From Candidatus Wallbacteria bacterium (lineage in GTDB: Bacteria; Muiribacteriota; UBA6191; JACPRK01), in the NCBI GenBank assembly GCA_016199905.1, contig JACQFU010000499.1, positions 1 through 14,883 on the forward strand: a stretch of 14,883 nt of DNA, in the 5' to 3' direction. The notes below the pieces were generated by a model. It made no database searches. It had not been told where the DNA came from and saw only the letters and a program-made list of their open reading frames with translations. This document shows positions 6,748-14,184 of this stretch, piece after piece (the first letter of the stretch is position 1; each line of letters begins with the position of its first letter). The position numbers and the translations under genes are program-made.

Positions 6748-9700
6748 GTGAGCAGTTCCTCGGACGGACAGCCAGGCCTGACGCAGCTGCTGAAGGACCT
6801 CGAGAGCCCTCTCGAAGATGTCCGGATGGCGGCGCTGCGGGGGCTGGAGAGCATCCCGAGCCTGGCCATCTTGCGAGCCGTGCGCCGCGTGGCGACGACG
6901 GACCCGAGCGCAGGCCTGCGATTCGAGGCGCGCCGCTTCCTGTCGACGACCTCCGAGAAGCTCCCGGACGAGGAAGTAGAGGCGCCAAAGAGCAAGGCCA
7001 AGCCTACCTCGCCGGTGGAGCGCTTTCGCGCTCTGCTGGCCGATCCCGATCCGGCCGTCCGGGTGAAAGTGATCCGGACTCTCGTGGGAAACCTCGACGC
7101 GGCCGTGCCCGAGCTGCTCGCCTCCGTCTTGCCCGGAGAGAAGGACCCCTTCGTGCTCTGCGCGCTCCTGCAAGCGCTTTCCGCAACGGGCGACCGCAAC
7201 GTGCAGAAGCTGATCACGCCGTACCTGAAGGACCCGGAGCCGCGGGTGCGCGCCTCGGCAGTGGAGGCGCTGGAGGCGATCGGGGACCTCAAAGTGCTGG
7301 TGCGGCTGATGCCGATGCTCCGCGATCCGCATCACCGGGTGCGCGCCGTCGTGGCTCGCGCGATGCGCGCCCAGGAGCGCGAGGCCGTGCTGCGCTGCGT
7401 CGACGACATGCTCGAGGCGGTCGACGATCGAGTCGTGCGGTCGGCGCTCTACGTGCTGCGGTTCTTCGACGAGGAGACGGCCGTAGCGCGGCTGTCGGAG
7501 AAGCTCGGCAGCTCCAGCGAGGACAGCCGGAAGATGGCGCTGGCGTCCCTGCTGCACCTGTCGCGCAAGGGCAGCGTGAAGGCTGGGCAGGTGCTGGCGC
7601 GCTCGCGAGAGACGCCTTCGGCCTCTGCCGTCTTCGCCTCGGTGGAGACGGAGGGCGGACCCGTCGCGCTCCCGCTGGAGGAGCGATTCGAGAGCGGCGA
7701 TCCCGATACGACGATCCAGGCGGCGCTGGAGGCCGTGCGGCTGGGGCGCGACGACCTGATGCCGCGCATCCGGACGGCGCTCGCCCCCGCCGGGGACCCG
7801 CGGTTGCAGGCGACGCTGGTGAGCGCCGTCGGGCGGCTGGGGGCGCCCGTCGACGTGCGCGCGCTGGAGCCGTTCCTTCAAGCCGCGGACGCGAGGCTGC
7901 GGGCCAACGCCATCGAAGCGATCGGCTTGCTGGGCGCGGGGCGCTCGCTGGATCTGCTGGCGCCGCGGCTGGTGGACCCGGGCAACCGGGCGAGGGCGAA
8001 CGCGATCGTGGCGCTGGCGCACAGCCCGGAGATCGACGTCTTGCCGCATCTCAGGAAGATGGCTGCGAGTCCCACCCCCGGCTTCGCGGTGTCGGCGATC
8101 TGGGCCGCGTCGACCATCGCGACCCCGGAGTCGGTGGAGGTGCTGGCGGAGCTGGCGGCGGCCGCGGATCCGGACGTCGCGACGCGGGCCCGGAACGCGC
8201 TCTCGGCGCTGGCGCCCGTGATGAAGGAGGCGGCGGCCGTGCTGGCGCGGCCGGTCAGCTCGGGGGTGTTGCCGAGCGCCACAGGCGTGCTGTCGGAGTC
8301 GAAGCTGCAGCGCCTGATCTTCGATCTGCGCCACGAATCGCCGGAGACGCGCATCGCGACGGTCAAGAAGATCGGCGCCGTGAAGGACCCGCGGCTGCTC
8401 GTCGCCGTCCGGGAACTGCTGCGCGATCCGGACCCGACGGTTCGCCGCACGGCTCGCGAGGCGATCCGGGCGTTACTGCAGAATTTGGCGTCGACCCAGC
8501 GCGATCCGTGGGAGCTGGCGAAGTTCGAGCAGAAGCTGGTGGCCGGCGAGGAGGATGCGCGGCGGGCGCTCGACACGGTGCTGGAGGTGGCGACGCGGTG
8601 CGGCGTTGGGCCGACGGCGGAGGCGCTTGCGCGGCGGCTGCCCGTGGAGGAGCACCCGTTCGTGCGGGCGGCAATCATCGGCTCTCTGGCGTTGCTGGGG
8701 GACGCGGAGAACATCAAGCTGATCCAGGCCTTCGTTCGCGATCCCGACGCGCGCGTCCGGGCCAACGCAGTGGACGCGCTGGAGCTGGCGGGCAGCGAGG
8801 AGGACCTGCTGGCCGCGATCACGTGCCTTCTGGACAGCGACCCCCGTGTGCGTGCGGCGGCGATCCGGGCGTCGGCAGCGATCGACAAGGAGGTGTTCCT
8901 CGGCCACCTGCGCGGGATGCTGACGTCGCAGACGATCGCCGATCGCGCCGCAGGTCTCTACGTGGCCCGCACGACGACGCTCCCGGAGCGCTTCGAGCTG
9001 TTGCGCGAGCACTTCCTCTTCGAGACTCAGCCGAAGCTCTACGAGACGTGCGCCGACGCGTTGTCTCGCGAGCTGACCGCGGGCCGGCCCGAGGACCTCA
9101 AGGCTCTGATGGAGCAGCTGCCGGACGGGAACAAGAAGACCTACCTGCAGCAGTCGGTGATGAACATCTCCCAGCCGCTCTCGATCGAGGTCCTGCAGGC
9201 GGAGGCAACCAAGCAAAAGGAGTCGTCAGCGCTGTCGGAGCTTTCGAGTCCATACAGCAAGATGATGGACATGAAGCGGCTGGGGGAGCTGTCGGGCAAC
9301 GCCGTGCGGGAAGCGCTGGCGAGGGAGAACGACCCGCTGTCGATCAGTTTCCTCTTGGAGACGGCGGCCGACATGAAGCTGCCGGACGTGATCGAGCTGG
9401 CCCAGCCGTTCATGAAGTCGCGCGACCGGCGCGTTCGACTGGCGGCCGTGGAGGCTCTGGGGAAGCTGAAGAGCGCCGACGCCATCGAGTCGATCGCGGC
9501 GGCGGTGCGCGATCGCGACGCGGAGGTGTCCAAGCGAGCGCTGGACCAGCTGGAGCGGCTGGGGCCGGACGCGGCAACGCAGGGCGTGAAGGCGCTCCTG
9601 GAGAGCGGACAGCCGTGGGCGATGCGGCGCGGGTTGGAGCTGTTGGAAGCGAGGGGAAGCCGCGAATTGGGGATGCCGCTGGTCCTGGACGTTCTGGCGC

Positions 9701-10719
9701 GGGGCAGCAACCCGGGCGTGGTGGAGCCGCTGTCCCGCATCGTGCTCGCCTGGGGCGACGCGGAGACGCTGGAGAGGGTGGCGCTGCTGTTCCAGCGGGC
9801 GCCTGCGAATTCGCGCCCGTTTCTGCTGGAGCTGGGCACGGCGCTCGGGCAGCAGCTCGGGACGCCGCCGGACATCTTTGCCAACCGATTCCCTTCCGAG
9901 CTGGCGCCGTCGCCATCGGAGCCCGTGCACGCGGCGGCGCGAGTGCGCGGCAAGGGGGCGTCCGCAGTCAAGCCTCGCTTCGAGCTGGAGGCGCGCCACG
10001 TCGCCGCGGGAGTGGGATTTGCCGTCGTCTTGCTCGCGATCGGGCTCTGGCAGTTTTGGCCTCGCGAGCGGCCGCGCTCCACCGCGGGCTACGACTTCGG
10101 CGCCTCTGCGCCTGCCGTGCAACCCAGTCGCATCGTGTTCCAGACGCCCGGCAAGGCGGGCGGCAAGCAACCCGCGTTCTCGTCGTACTCGGCGCCGCCG
10201 CCCTCGGGCAGCGACTCGGAACCCGAGCTGACGCTGCAAGAAGTCGAGGATCGGATGAAGGTGGCGCTGGCGCCTCAGGGGATCAAGTCTCAAGCGATCG
10301 TCCACCTGATGGCGCTCGACTACTTCCAGGACGCCTACCGCTACGACATCACGAGGGCCAAGCAGACCTCCAAGGAGGGCAACGTCGACGGGGCGCTGCG
10401 GATCCTCGAGACGGCGCTGGCCCAGCTGGAGGTCGATCACCTAGCCGGCCGGCTGGCGGTGCTGCTGGCGCTGGAAGAGATCTGTCGCAGGGCCAAACGC
10501 TTCGATCGGATGCAGGAGTGGCGCAGCCAGATCAAGGAAGTGGAGCACAAGCTCTTCGAGCTCTGCGCCCAGGCCGGCCGCGAGTCCGGGATTCCCGAGG
10601 AGAAGATCCGCGCAGCTATGGTGGCGATGGACGAGCGCGACAAGTCGAAGGGCGAGCTGCGCGCCGCGTCGGACTTCTTCTCCGGGGCGCAGATCGAGCA
10701 AGGGACGGGCGGGAAGTAG
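6748..10719 (+). CDS. Giant HEAT-repeat protein with single membrane anchor and helical C-terminal domain
   Basis: This encodes 1323 residues. The N-terminal roughly 1060 residues are mostly HEAT repeats of the DPxxxVRxxAxxALxxxGD type (for example DPEPRVRASAVEALEAIGD near 160, DPDARVRANAVDALELAGS near 665, RDRRVRLAAVEALGKLKSAD near 895). A less repetitive stretch at about 760-860 divides the solenoid. A low-complexity linker follows, then one transmembrane segment at about 1085-1104 (AAGVGFAVVLLAIGLWQFW). A Pro/Ser/Gly linker leads to a helical TPR-like domain at about 1165-1300. With no signal peptide, the solenoid is probably cytoplasmic and the C-terminus periplasmic. GTG 6748 follows GGGGAA at 6735-6740 with 7-base spacing. 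As the last gene of the pseudopilin operon it may be the scaffold linking the pseudopilus to cytoplasmic components. That role is inferred from context only; HEAT arrays are general protein-binding solenoids. Confidence 0.9.
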   Translation: MSSSSDGQPGLTQLLKDLESPLEDVRMAALRGLESIPSLAILRAVRRVATTDPSAGLRFEARRFLSTTSEKLPDEEVEAPKSKAKPTSPVERFRALLADPDPAVRVKVIRTLVGNLDAAVPELLASVLPGEKDPFVLCALLQALSATGDRNVQKLITPYLKDPEPRVRASAVEALEAIGDLKVLVRLMPMLRDPHHRVRAVVARAMRAQEREAVLRCVDDMLEAVDDRVVRSALYVLRFFDEETAVARLSEKLGSSSEDSRKMALASLLHLSRKGSVKAGQVLARSRETPSASAVFASVETEGGPVALPLEERFESGDPDTTIQAALEAVRLGRDDLMPRIRTALAPAGDPRLQATLVSAVGRLGAPVDVRALEPFLQAADARLRANAIEAIGLLGAGRSLDLLAPRLVDPGNRARANAIVALAHSPEIDVLPHLRKMAASPTPGFAVSAIWAASTIATPESVEVLAELAAAADPDVATRARNALSALAPVMKEAAAVLARPVSSGVLPSATGVLSESKLQRLIFDLRHESPETRIATVKKIGAVKDPRLLVAVRELLRDPDPTVRRTAREAIRALLQNLASTQRDPWELAKFEQKLVAGEEDARRALDTVLEVATRCGVGPTAEALARRLPVEEHPFVRAAIIGSLALLGDAENIKLIQAFVRDPDARVRANAVDALELAGSEEDLLAAITCLLDSDPRVRAAAIRASAAIDKEVFLGHLRGMLTSQTIADRAAGLYVARTTTLPERFELLREHFLFETQPKLYETCADALSRELTAGRPEDLKALMEQLPDGNKKTYLQQSVMNISQPLSIEVLQAEATKQKESSALSELSSPYSKMMDMKRLGELSGNAVREALARENDPLSISFLLETAADMKLPDVIELAQPFMKSRDRRVRLAAVEALGKLKSADAIESIAAAVRDRDAEVSKRALDQLERLGPDAATQGVKALLESGQPWAMRRGLELLEARGSRELGMPLVLDVLARGSNPGVVEPLSRIVLAWGDAETLERVALLFQRAPANSRPFLLELGTALGQQLGTPPDIFANRFPSELAPSPSEPVHAAARVRGKGASAVKPRFELEARHVAAGVGFAVVLLAIGLWQFWPRERPRSTAGYDFGASAPAVQPSRIVFQTPGKAGGKQPAFSSYSAPPPSGSDSEPELTLQEVEDRMKVALAPQGIKSQAIVHLMALDYFQDAYRYDITRAKQTSKEGNVDGALRILETALAQLEVDHLAGRLAVLLALEEICRRAKRFDRMQEWRSQIKEVEHKLFELCAQAGRESGIPEEKIRAAMVAMDERDKSKGELRAASDFFSGAQIEQGTGGK

Positions 10720-10727
10720 GGGGCGCA

Positions 10728-10785
10728 GGCTGTAGACTGTAGGCCGGGAAGACGCCCGCAACCGGCGGCTTCCCAGTCTACAGCC
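10728..10785. repeat. 58-nt palindromic intergenic element
   Basis: GGCTGTAGACTG (10728-10739) has its exact reverse complement CAGTCTACAGCC at 10774-10785. An inner stem GGGAAG/CTTCCC (10746-10751 with 10769-10774) and a tip stem CGCC/GGCG (10753-10756 with 10764-10767) give a long hairpin with a 7-nt bulge on the left arm. That arm also contains the near-tandem CTGTAGA CTGTAGG (10730-10743). It lies between the HEAT gene stop and the phosphatase start. There is no T-tract, so it is not a classical intrinsic terminator; it resembles a dispersed REP-like palindrome. Confidence 0.75.
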
Positions 10786-10810
10786 CGTCCCCGACCCGGG
10801 AGGTCCGCTC

Positions 10811-11635
10811 GTGACGACCGCACTCAGGACTCGATTCATCCGGAAGAGCCTTTTCATCCTGTTGATGCTCGCGGGAGCGGCGGCCGCCTTCGCGCGGGGG
10901 AAGGCCTTGCCTCCGGACGCTCAGTCGAAACTGCTGGCGGGCATCCTGGCGGAGACCGCCAAGGCGGCGGCAGCGGGCAAGTCTCCGGCCGTAGCCTTCG
11001 ACATCGACGACACGCTTCTTCTGACCGCGCCGCGCACCAAGGCGATCCTGCTGGAGTTCGCGGGCAAGCACGCCGAGCGCTACCCGGGCTTTGCCGATCA
11101 GGTCTCCAGGCTCGACCCCAACACGATGCCGCATGGCATCGCCGAGGTCCTGAAGCTGCTCGAGATCGGCGACCAGGAGCGCGTCACGGAGTTGAAGAAG
11201 TACTGGCTGCCGCGGTTCCTCTCCAACGATTACCTGACCTTCGATTGGCCGCTGCCGGGCTCGCTGGAGTTCATTGTCGGTTTGCGCGCGAAGGGGGCCG
11301 CGGTGTTCTACGTCACGGCGCGCTCGCCCGAGAAGATGCGCGAGGGCACCGAGAAGGCGCTGCGCCACTTCGGATTCCCGCTCGACGAGAGGGCCCAGCT
11401 TCTGATGAACGACACCCACAAGCCGGCGCCGGAGTTCAAGGGCAAGCGCACCGCCGAGCTGGCGAAGACGCACCGGATGACCGGCCTCTTCGAGAACGAG
11501 CCCGACAACATCAACGCCATGCACCGCGCCGACCCCAAGGCCCAGGCCGTGTTCCTCGACACCGTGCACGGCAACGCCGCCGGCCCCGTGGACGAGGGAG
11601 TGCCGTGGATCAAGAACTACCGGCTGAAGCCCTGA
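10811..11635 (+). CDS. Exported HAD-superfamily acid phosphatase (class B/C-like)
   Basis: This encodes a 274-residue protein. A Sec signal peptide covers residues 1-28: basic RTRFIRK, a hydrophobic core, then an AFA cleavage site before RGK. HAD motif I is DIDDT at 64-68 (nucleophile Asp64, acid/base Asp66), motif II is the Thr of YVTARSPEK (Thr169), a motif III Lys lies in FKGKR (209-213), and a motif IV acidic cluster is FENEPDN (227-233). This arrangement, with a cap region between residues 75 and 145, fits the periplasmic or lipoprotein acid phosphatase group that removes phosphate from small organic esters or nucleotides; the substrate is not predictable. GTG 10811 is set by GGGAGG at 10798-10803, 7 bases upstream. 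It follows the palindromic element and overlaps the convergent DJ-1 gene by 19 bases at the 3' end. Neither neighbour suggests a pathway. Confidence 0.85.
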   Translation: MTTALRTRFIRKSLFILLMLAGAAAAFARGKALPPDAQSKLLAGILAETAKAAAAGKSPAVAFDIDDTLLLTAPRTKAILLEFAGKHAERYPGFADQVSRLDPNTMPHGIAEVLKLLEIGDQERVTELKKYWLPRFLSNDYLTFDWPLPGSLEFIVGLRAKGAAVFYVTARSPEKMREGTEKALRHFGFPLDERAQLLMNDTHKPAPEFKGKRTAELAKTHRMTGLFENEPDNINAMHRADPKAQAVFLDTVHGNAAGPVDEGVPWIKNYRLKP

Positions 11636-12177
11636 ACCACCATCGCGCCTGCGACCTCGTCGGTCTTCTGGCGGCCGAAGAGCCGGGTCACAAGTTCGAG
11701 GGCGAACTCCAGCGCGGTCCCTGGTCCCTGGCTCGTGACGATCTTTCCGTCTGCGACCACGCGCGCGGAGTTGTAGGCGGGGAGCTGGGCGGCGAAGGAG
11801 GGGTAGCAGGTGGCCTGCTTGCCGTCGAGGTATCCCAGCGACTGCAGGACCACGGCAGGCGCGGCGCAGATGGCGCCGATCCAGCGTCCCTCCTCGCGCG
11901 CGCGGCCCAGCGCCCGTTGCACCCGCGCGTCCGCGGCCAGGTTCGAGGAGCCCGGCATACCGCCCGGCAGCACGACGGCGTCGAAGCCGGGTCCGCCGAG
12001 TGCGGCCTCCATCGTGGTGTCGGGCTGCAGCAGGACGCCGTGGGCGGCTTTCACAGGCCCCGCCGCGAGCCCGGCAACGACCACCTCTGCCCCGGCGCGC
12101 CGCAGCACGTCGATCACGGTGATGGCCTCGATCTCCTCGAAACCCTCCGCCAGTGGAACCAGAACACGCACGCTCAT
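11617..12177 (-). CDS. DJ-1/PfpI family protein, YajL-like
   Basis: This encodes 186 residues, the normal length of bacterial DJ-1/YajL proteins. The Rossmann-like core starts with VRVLVPLAEGFEEIEAIT, including the conserved Glu that contacts the reactive Cys. The nucleophile elbow is GAICAAPAVVL with Cys104, and the C-terminal signature TSQGPGTALEFALELV is close to that of Escherichia coli YajL as I remember it. Family members are linked to oxidative and electrophile stress, acting as glyoxalase or protein-repair enzymes (the deglycase activity is disputed). ATG 12177 has a good Shine-Dalgarno (GGAGGT, reading from 12189 down) about 6-7 bases upstream; a longer frame to 12576 only adds antisense of the ABC gene. 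It is divergent from the ABC ATPase gene with 40 bases between starts, and overlaps the phosphatase gene tail-to-tail. Confidence 0.9.
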   Translation of the reverse strand: MSVRVLVPLAEGFEEIEAITVIDVLRRAGAEVVVAGLAAGPVKAAHGVLLQPDTTMEAALGGPGFDAVVLPGGMPGSSNLAADARVQRALGRAREEGRWIGAICAAPAVVLQSLGYLDGKQATCYPSFAAQLPAYNSARVVADGKIVTSQGPGTALEFALELVTRLFGRQKTDEVAGAMVVQGFSR

Positions 12178-12217
12178 CGGAACACCTCCGTCGATTGATC
12201 GGACCTCCGAACGCATT
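12178..12217. promoter_or_regulatory. Short divergent control region between the DJ-1 and ABC genes
   Basis: Only 40 bases separate the two start codons, so promoters for both genes must overlap it or lie inside the coding regions. ACCTCCG is repeated at 12184-12190 and 12203-12209; the first copy, on the minus strand, is the ribosome site of the DJ-1 gene, while the second has no evident role. I see no clear -35/-10 pair for either direction. Confidence 0.3.
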
Positions 12218-13318
12218 ATGACCTCGCCCGCCCTCGAAGTCACCGGCCTGCGCAAAGTCTTCCGCGTCGCCGAACCCGCAAGCGGCTTCGCGGCGCGGCT
12301 GAAGGCGCTCTTTTCGCCGACTTGGCGCGAGGTCGTCGCCGTGAAGGACATCGACCTGCGCGTCGAGGAGGGCGAGCTGATCGCCTTCATCGGACCCAAC
12401 GGAGCCGGCAAGTCCACGACCATCAAGATGCTCACGGGCATCCTGCATCCCACCGCCGGCCAGGTCCGCGTCCTGGGAGTCGTCCCCTGGGAGCAGCGCT
12501 CCGAGCTGGCCAGGCGCATCGGCACCGTCTTCGGACAGCGCTCGCAGCTTTGGTACCACCTGCCGCCACGAGACACCTTCGAGCTGCTTTCGCACGTGTA
12601 CGAGATCTCGCGCGCCGACTACCGCCAGCGTGTCGGCGACTTGGTGGAGCGCTTCGAGATCGGCGAGTTCTACGACATCCCCGTGCGCAAGCTCTCCCTG
12701 GGCCAGAGGATGCGCTGCGAGCTGGTGGCCTCGCTCCTCCACAGGCCACGAGTGCTGTTCCTCGACGAGCCGACCATCGGCCTGGACGTGCTGGCCCGCG
12801 CCCGCGTTCGCGATCTGCTGCTGGAGTTGAATCGCCAGGAGGGCATCACCACGTTCCTCACCTCCCACGAGGCCGACGACATCGAGGAGATCTGCCGGCG
12901 CGTGGTCATCGTCAACCGCGGCGAGATGGTGCTCGACATCCCTGTGAAGGAGCTGAAGCACCGCTTCCTTCAGGTGAAGGTGATCGACCTGAGGCTGCGG
13001 GAGCTGGCCGATCCTCCTGCCGTGGAGGGTGTCCGGATTCTGAAGAAAAAGGGCCACGGTCTGAAGCTGGAGGTCGACACGACGGCGGTGCCCATCGAGC
13101 GCGCCTTGAGCGAGCTGTTCAAGACACTCTCCATTGCCGACATCGTCGTGAGCGATCCCCCTCTCGAGGAGATCATCGGCGCGATCTACACCGGGGAGCA
13201 ATCGGTGAACCCCCCGATCGGCACTTGTGCCGTTCGTGCCGAGCTCGTCGAAGCGCCGGCCGGCGATGCCCTTCGACAGGCTCAGGGCGAACTGGAGCCC
13301 GAGCGCCATGGGGATTGA
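12218..13318 (+). CDS. ABC-2 type exporter ATP-binding protein (COG4586/YbhF-like)
   Basis: This encodes 366 residues. Walker A is GPNGAGKST (59-67), the signature is LSLGQ (159-163), Walker B is VLFLDEP (179-185) and the switch His is 217 (TSHEADD). FGQRSQLWYHLPPRDTFELL after the Q-loop, and LSLGQRMRCELVASLLHRP, are typical of the COG4586 ATPases that pair with ABC-2 permeases of the COG4587/COG3694 kind. It should power export of an unidentified compound by the permease encoded next. ATG 12218 is the only sensible start, although it lacks a clear Shine-Dalgarno. Family members normally end soon after the segment equivalent to EEIIGAIYTGE (318-327). Here about 39 extra residues follow, and residues 339-359 are translated from a palindromic interspersed repeat, so the C-terminus looks altered by repeat insertion. 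The catalytic core is intact. Confidence 0.9.
   Translation: MTSPALEVTGLRKVFRVAEPASGFAARLKALFSPTWREVVAVKDIDLRVEEGELIAFIGPNGAGKSTTIKMLTGILHPTAGQVRVLGVVPWEQRSELARRIGTVFGQRSQLWYHLPPRDTFELLSHVYEISRADYRQRVGDLVERFEIGEFYDIPVRKLSLGQRMRCELVASLLHRPRVLFLDEPTIGLDVLARARVRDLLLELNRQEGITTFLTSHEADDIEEICRRVVIVNRGEMVLDIPVKELKHRFLQVKVIDLRLRELADPPAVEGVRILKKKGHGLKLEVDTTAVPIERALSELFKTLSIADIVVSDPPLEEIIGAIYTGEQSVNPPIGTCAVRAELVEAPAGDALRQAQGELEPERHGD
13232..13292. repeat. Palindromic interspersed repeat inside the 3' end of the ABC ATPase gene
   Basis: Left arm 13232-13253 begins GTTCG and ends GTCGAAG; right arm 13271-13292 begins CTTCGACAGG and ends GGGCGAAC. The arms are inverted copies matching at 17 of 22 positions, and the 17-nt spacer contains the perfect palindrome CGCCGGCCGGCG. 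The motif CTTCGACAGGCTCAGGGCGAAC is a recurrent dispersed palindrome in many GC-rich bacterial genomes and is recognisable by its spurious translations (RAELVEAP on one strand, ALSLSKG on the other). It is read in frame as part of the ATPase. Confidence 0.75.
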
Positions 13319-13352
13319 CCGCCGCGGCTGCTGACGTCGAGCACCTCCCCTC

Positions 13353-14141
13353 ATGCGTTCGCTCGCCAAGTACTTCGCCATCGCCCGCATCTCGGCGCGC
13401 TCCAGCTCGACCTATCTGGCCGATCTCGCTGGGCGCACGGGGTTCTTCATTCTGATTCTATTCATCCTTTCACGTGTCTGGGACAAGCTGCTGGGTGCCG
13501 GCACCGTGGAGGGGCTCAAGCAACGCGACCTCGTCTGGTACCTGGTCTTCACCGAGTCGCTGCTGCTCGCGGTGCCTCCCTTCGAGCAGAACATCGAAGA
13601 GGAGGTGCGCTCCGGCTCCGTCGCCTACCTGATGATTCGCCCCGTTCATTACCTGGGGCACCATCTCGCGGCTTTCCTCGGCGAAGTCTCTGTCCGGCTC
13701 TCCCTGAACCTGCTGGTCGGCGCGCCCTTCGCGCTGCTGCTGGGCGGCCCGCCCCCCGCGCCTCCGGCAGGCATTCCGTGGGCGCTCGTGGCGACCCTGT
13801 TGGGGTTGACCCTGCACTTTCACCTGCTCGCGTGCCTCGCCTTGATCGCGTTCTGGCTCGAGGAGACTCGCCCCTTCTTCTGGATCTACCAGAAGCTGCT
13901 CTTCACGGCGGGCGGGCTGATGATCCCGATGGAGTTCTTCCCGGGCTGGTTGAGGACCGTCCTGGACCATTTGCCCTTCTCTTCGGTGCTGTATGCCCCG
14001 GCGCGCCTGGGGGTGCGTTACGATCCGGCCCTGGCGTTCGGTTTGATCGCCCGGCAGGCGCTGTGGTTGGGGGTGTTCGTGGCGCTCTCTCACGCCATCT
14101 ACCGGCGCGCGGCCACCCAGCTGCAGGTCAACGGGGGCTGA
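13353..14141 (+). CDS. ABC-2 type exporter permease (COG4587/ABC2_membrane_6-like)
   Basis: This encodes 262 residues, the usual length for the family, with about six membrane segments (roughly 29-45, 60-75, 115-132, 143-168, 180-197, 228-250). The cytoplasmic loop EEEVRSGSVAYLMIRPVHY (82-100) and the motif FFPGWLRTVLDHLPFSSVLY (195-214) are characteristic of this permease family. It lies 34 bases after the ATPase stop and should form the membrane channel of that exporter. ATG 13353 has no convincing Shine-Dalgarno; the repeat insertion upstream may have displaced an original coupled start. Related systems usually encode two different permeases side by side, but only one is present before the next, unrelated gene. 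It may act as a homodimer, or its partner may be elsewhere. Confidence 0.85.
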   Translation: MRSLAKYFAIARISARSSSTYLADLAGRTGFFILILFILSRVWDKLLGAGTVEGLKQRDLVWYLVFTESLLLAVPPFEQNIEEEVRSGSVAYLMIRPVHYLGHHLAAFLGEVSVRLSLNLLVGAPFALLLGGPPPAPPAGIPWALVATLLGLTLHFHLLACLALIAFWLEETRPFFWIYQKLLFTAGGLMIPMEFFPGWLRTVLDHLPFSSVLYAPARLGVRYDPALAFGLIARQALWLGVFVALSHAIYRRAATQLQVNGG

Positions 14142-14166
14142 CAGGACGCCGGTGGGCTGCTAGTAT
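14138..14166 (+). promoter_or_regulatory. Sigma70-type promoter of the TadB-like gene
   Basis: CTGACA (14138-14143, one mismatch to TTGACA) is followed after exactly 17 bases by TAGTAT (14161-14166), which is preceded by TGC to make an extended -10. It overlaps the stop codon of the permease gene. Transcription would start near 14173, giving a leader of about 12 bases, so the downstream gene is probably an independent unit. Confidence 0.6.
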
Positions 14167-14172
14167 CGCCCC

Positions 14173-14182
14173 GGCGGTGATC
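14173..14182 (+). promoter_or_regulatory. Ribosome binding site of the TadB-like gene
   Basis: GGCGGTGATC differs at one base from GGAGGTGATC, the complement of the usual 16S rRNA 3' end. It ends two bases before ATG 14185 and fixes that start. Confidence 0.65.
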
Positions 14183-14184
14183 CC

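Noticed and set aside
4614..7292. 892-codon minus-strand open frame antisense to the pseudopilin and HEAT genes
   Set aside because: Its product is Arg/Gly/Leu-rich with no recognisable domain, and it lies opposite three well-supported coding regions. Long antisense frames are expected in GC-rich DNA with strong third-position bias.
6703..8334. 543-codon minus-strand open frame under the HEAT gene
   Set aside because: It is Arg/His/Gln-rich shadow coding with no family resemblance, fully opposite the HEAT-repeat frame.
8508..10742. 744-codon plus-strand frame overlapping the HEAT gene in another frame
   Set aside because: It is dominated by Gly/Ala/Arg and has no hydrophobic core pattern, whereas the overlapping frame shows regular HEAT repeats, a membrane helix and a normal stop.
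10728..10785. Reading the palindrome as a rho-independent terminator of the HEAT operon
   Set aside because: The stem is bulged and long, no run of T follows it, and the internal tandem CTGTAG units look more like a dispersed repeat.
12178..12576. N-terminal extension of the DJ-1 gene to 12576
   Set aside because: The added residues are antisense to the ABC ATPase and unlike the family. ATG 12177 has a good ribosome site and gives the normal 186-residue length.
10778..13390. 870-codon minus-strand open frame across the phosphatase, DJ-1 and ABC genes
   Set aside because: It is antisense to genes with clear catalytic motifs, has a low-complexity composition, and includes the spurious ALSLSKG peptide produced by the interspersed repeat.
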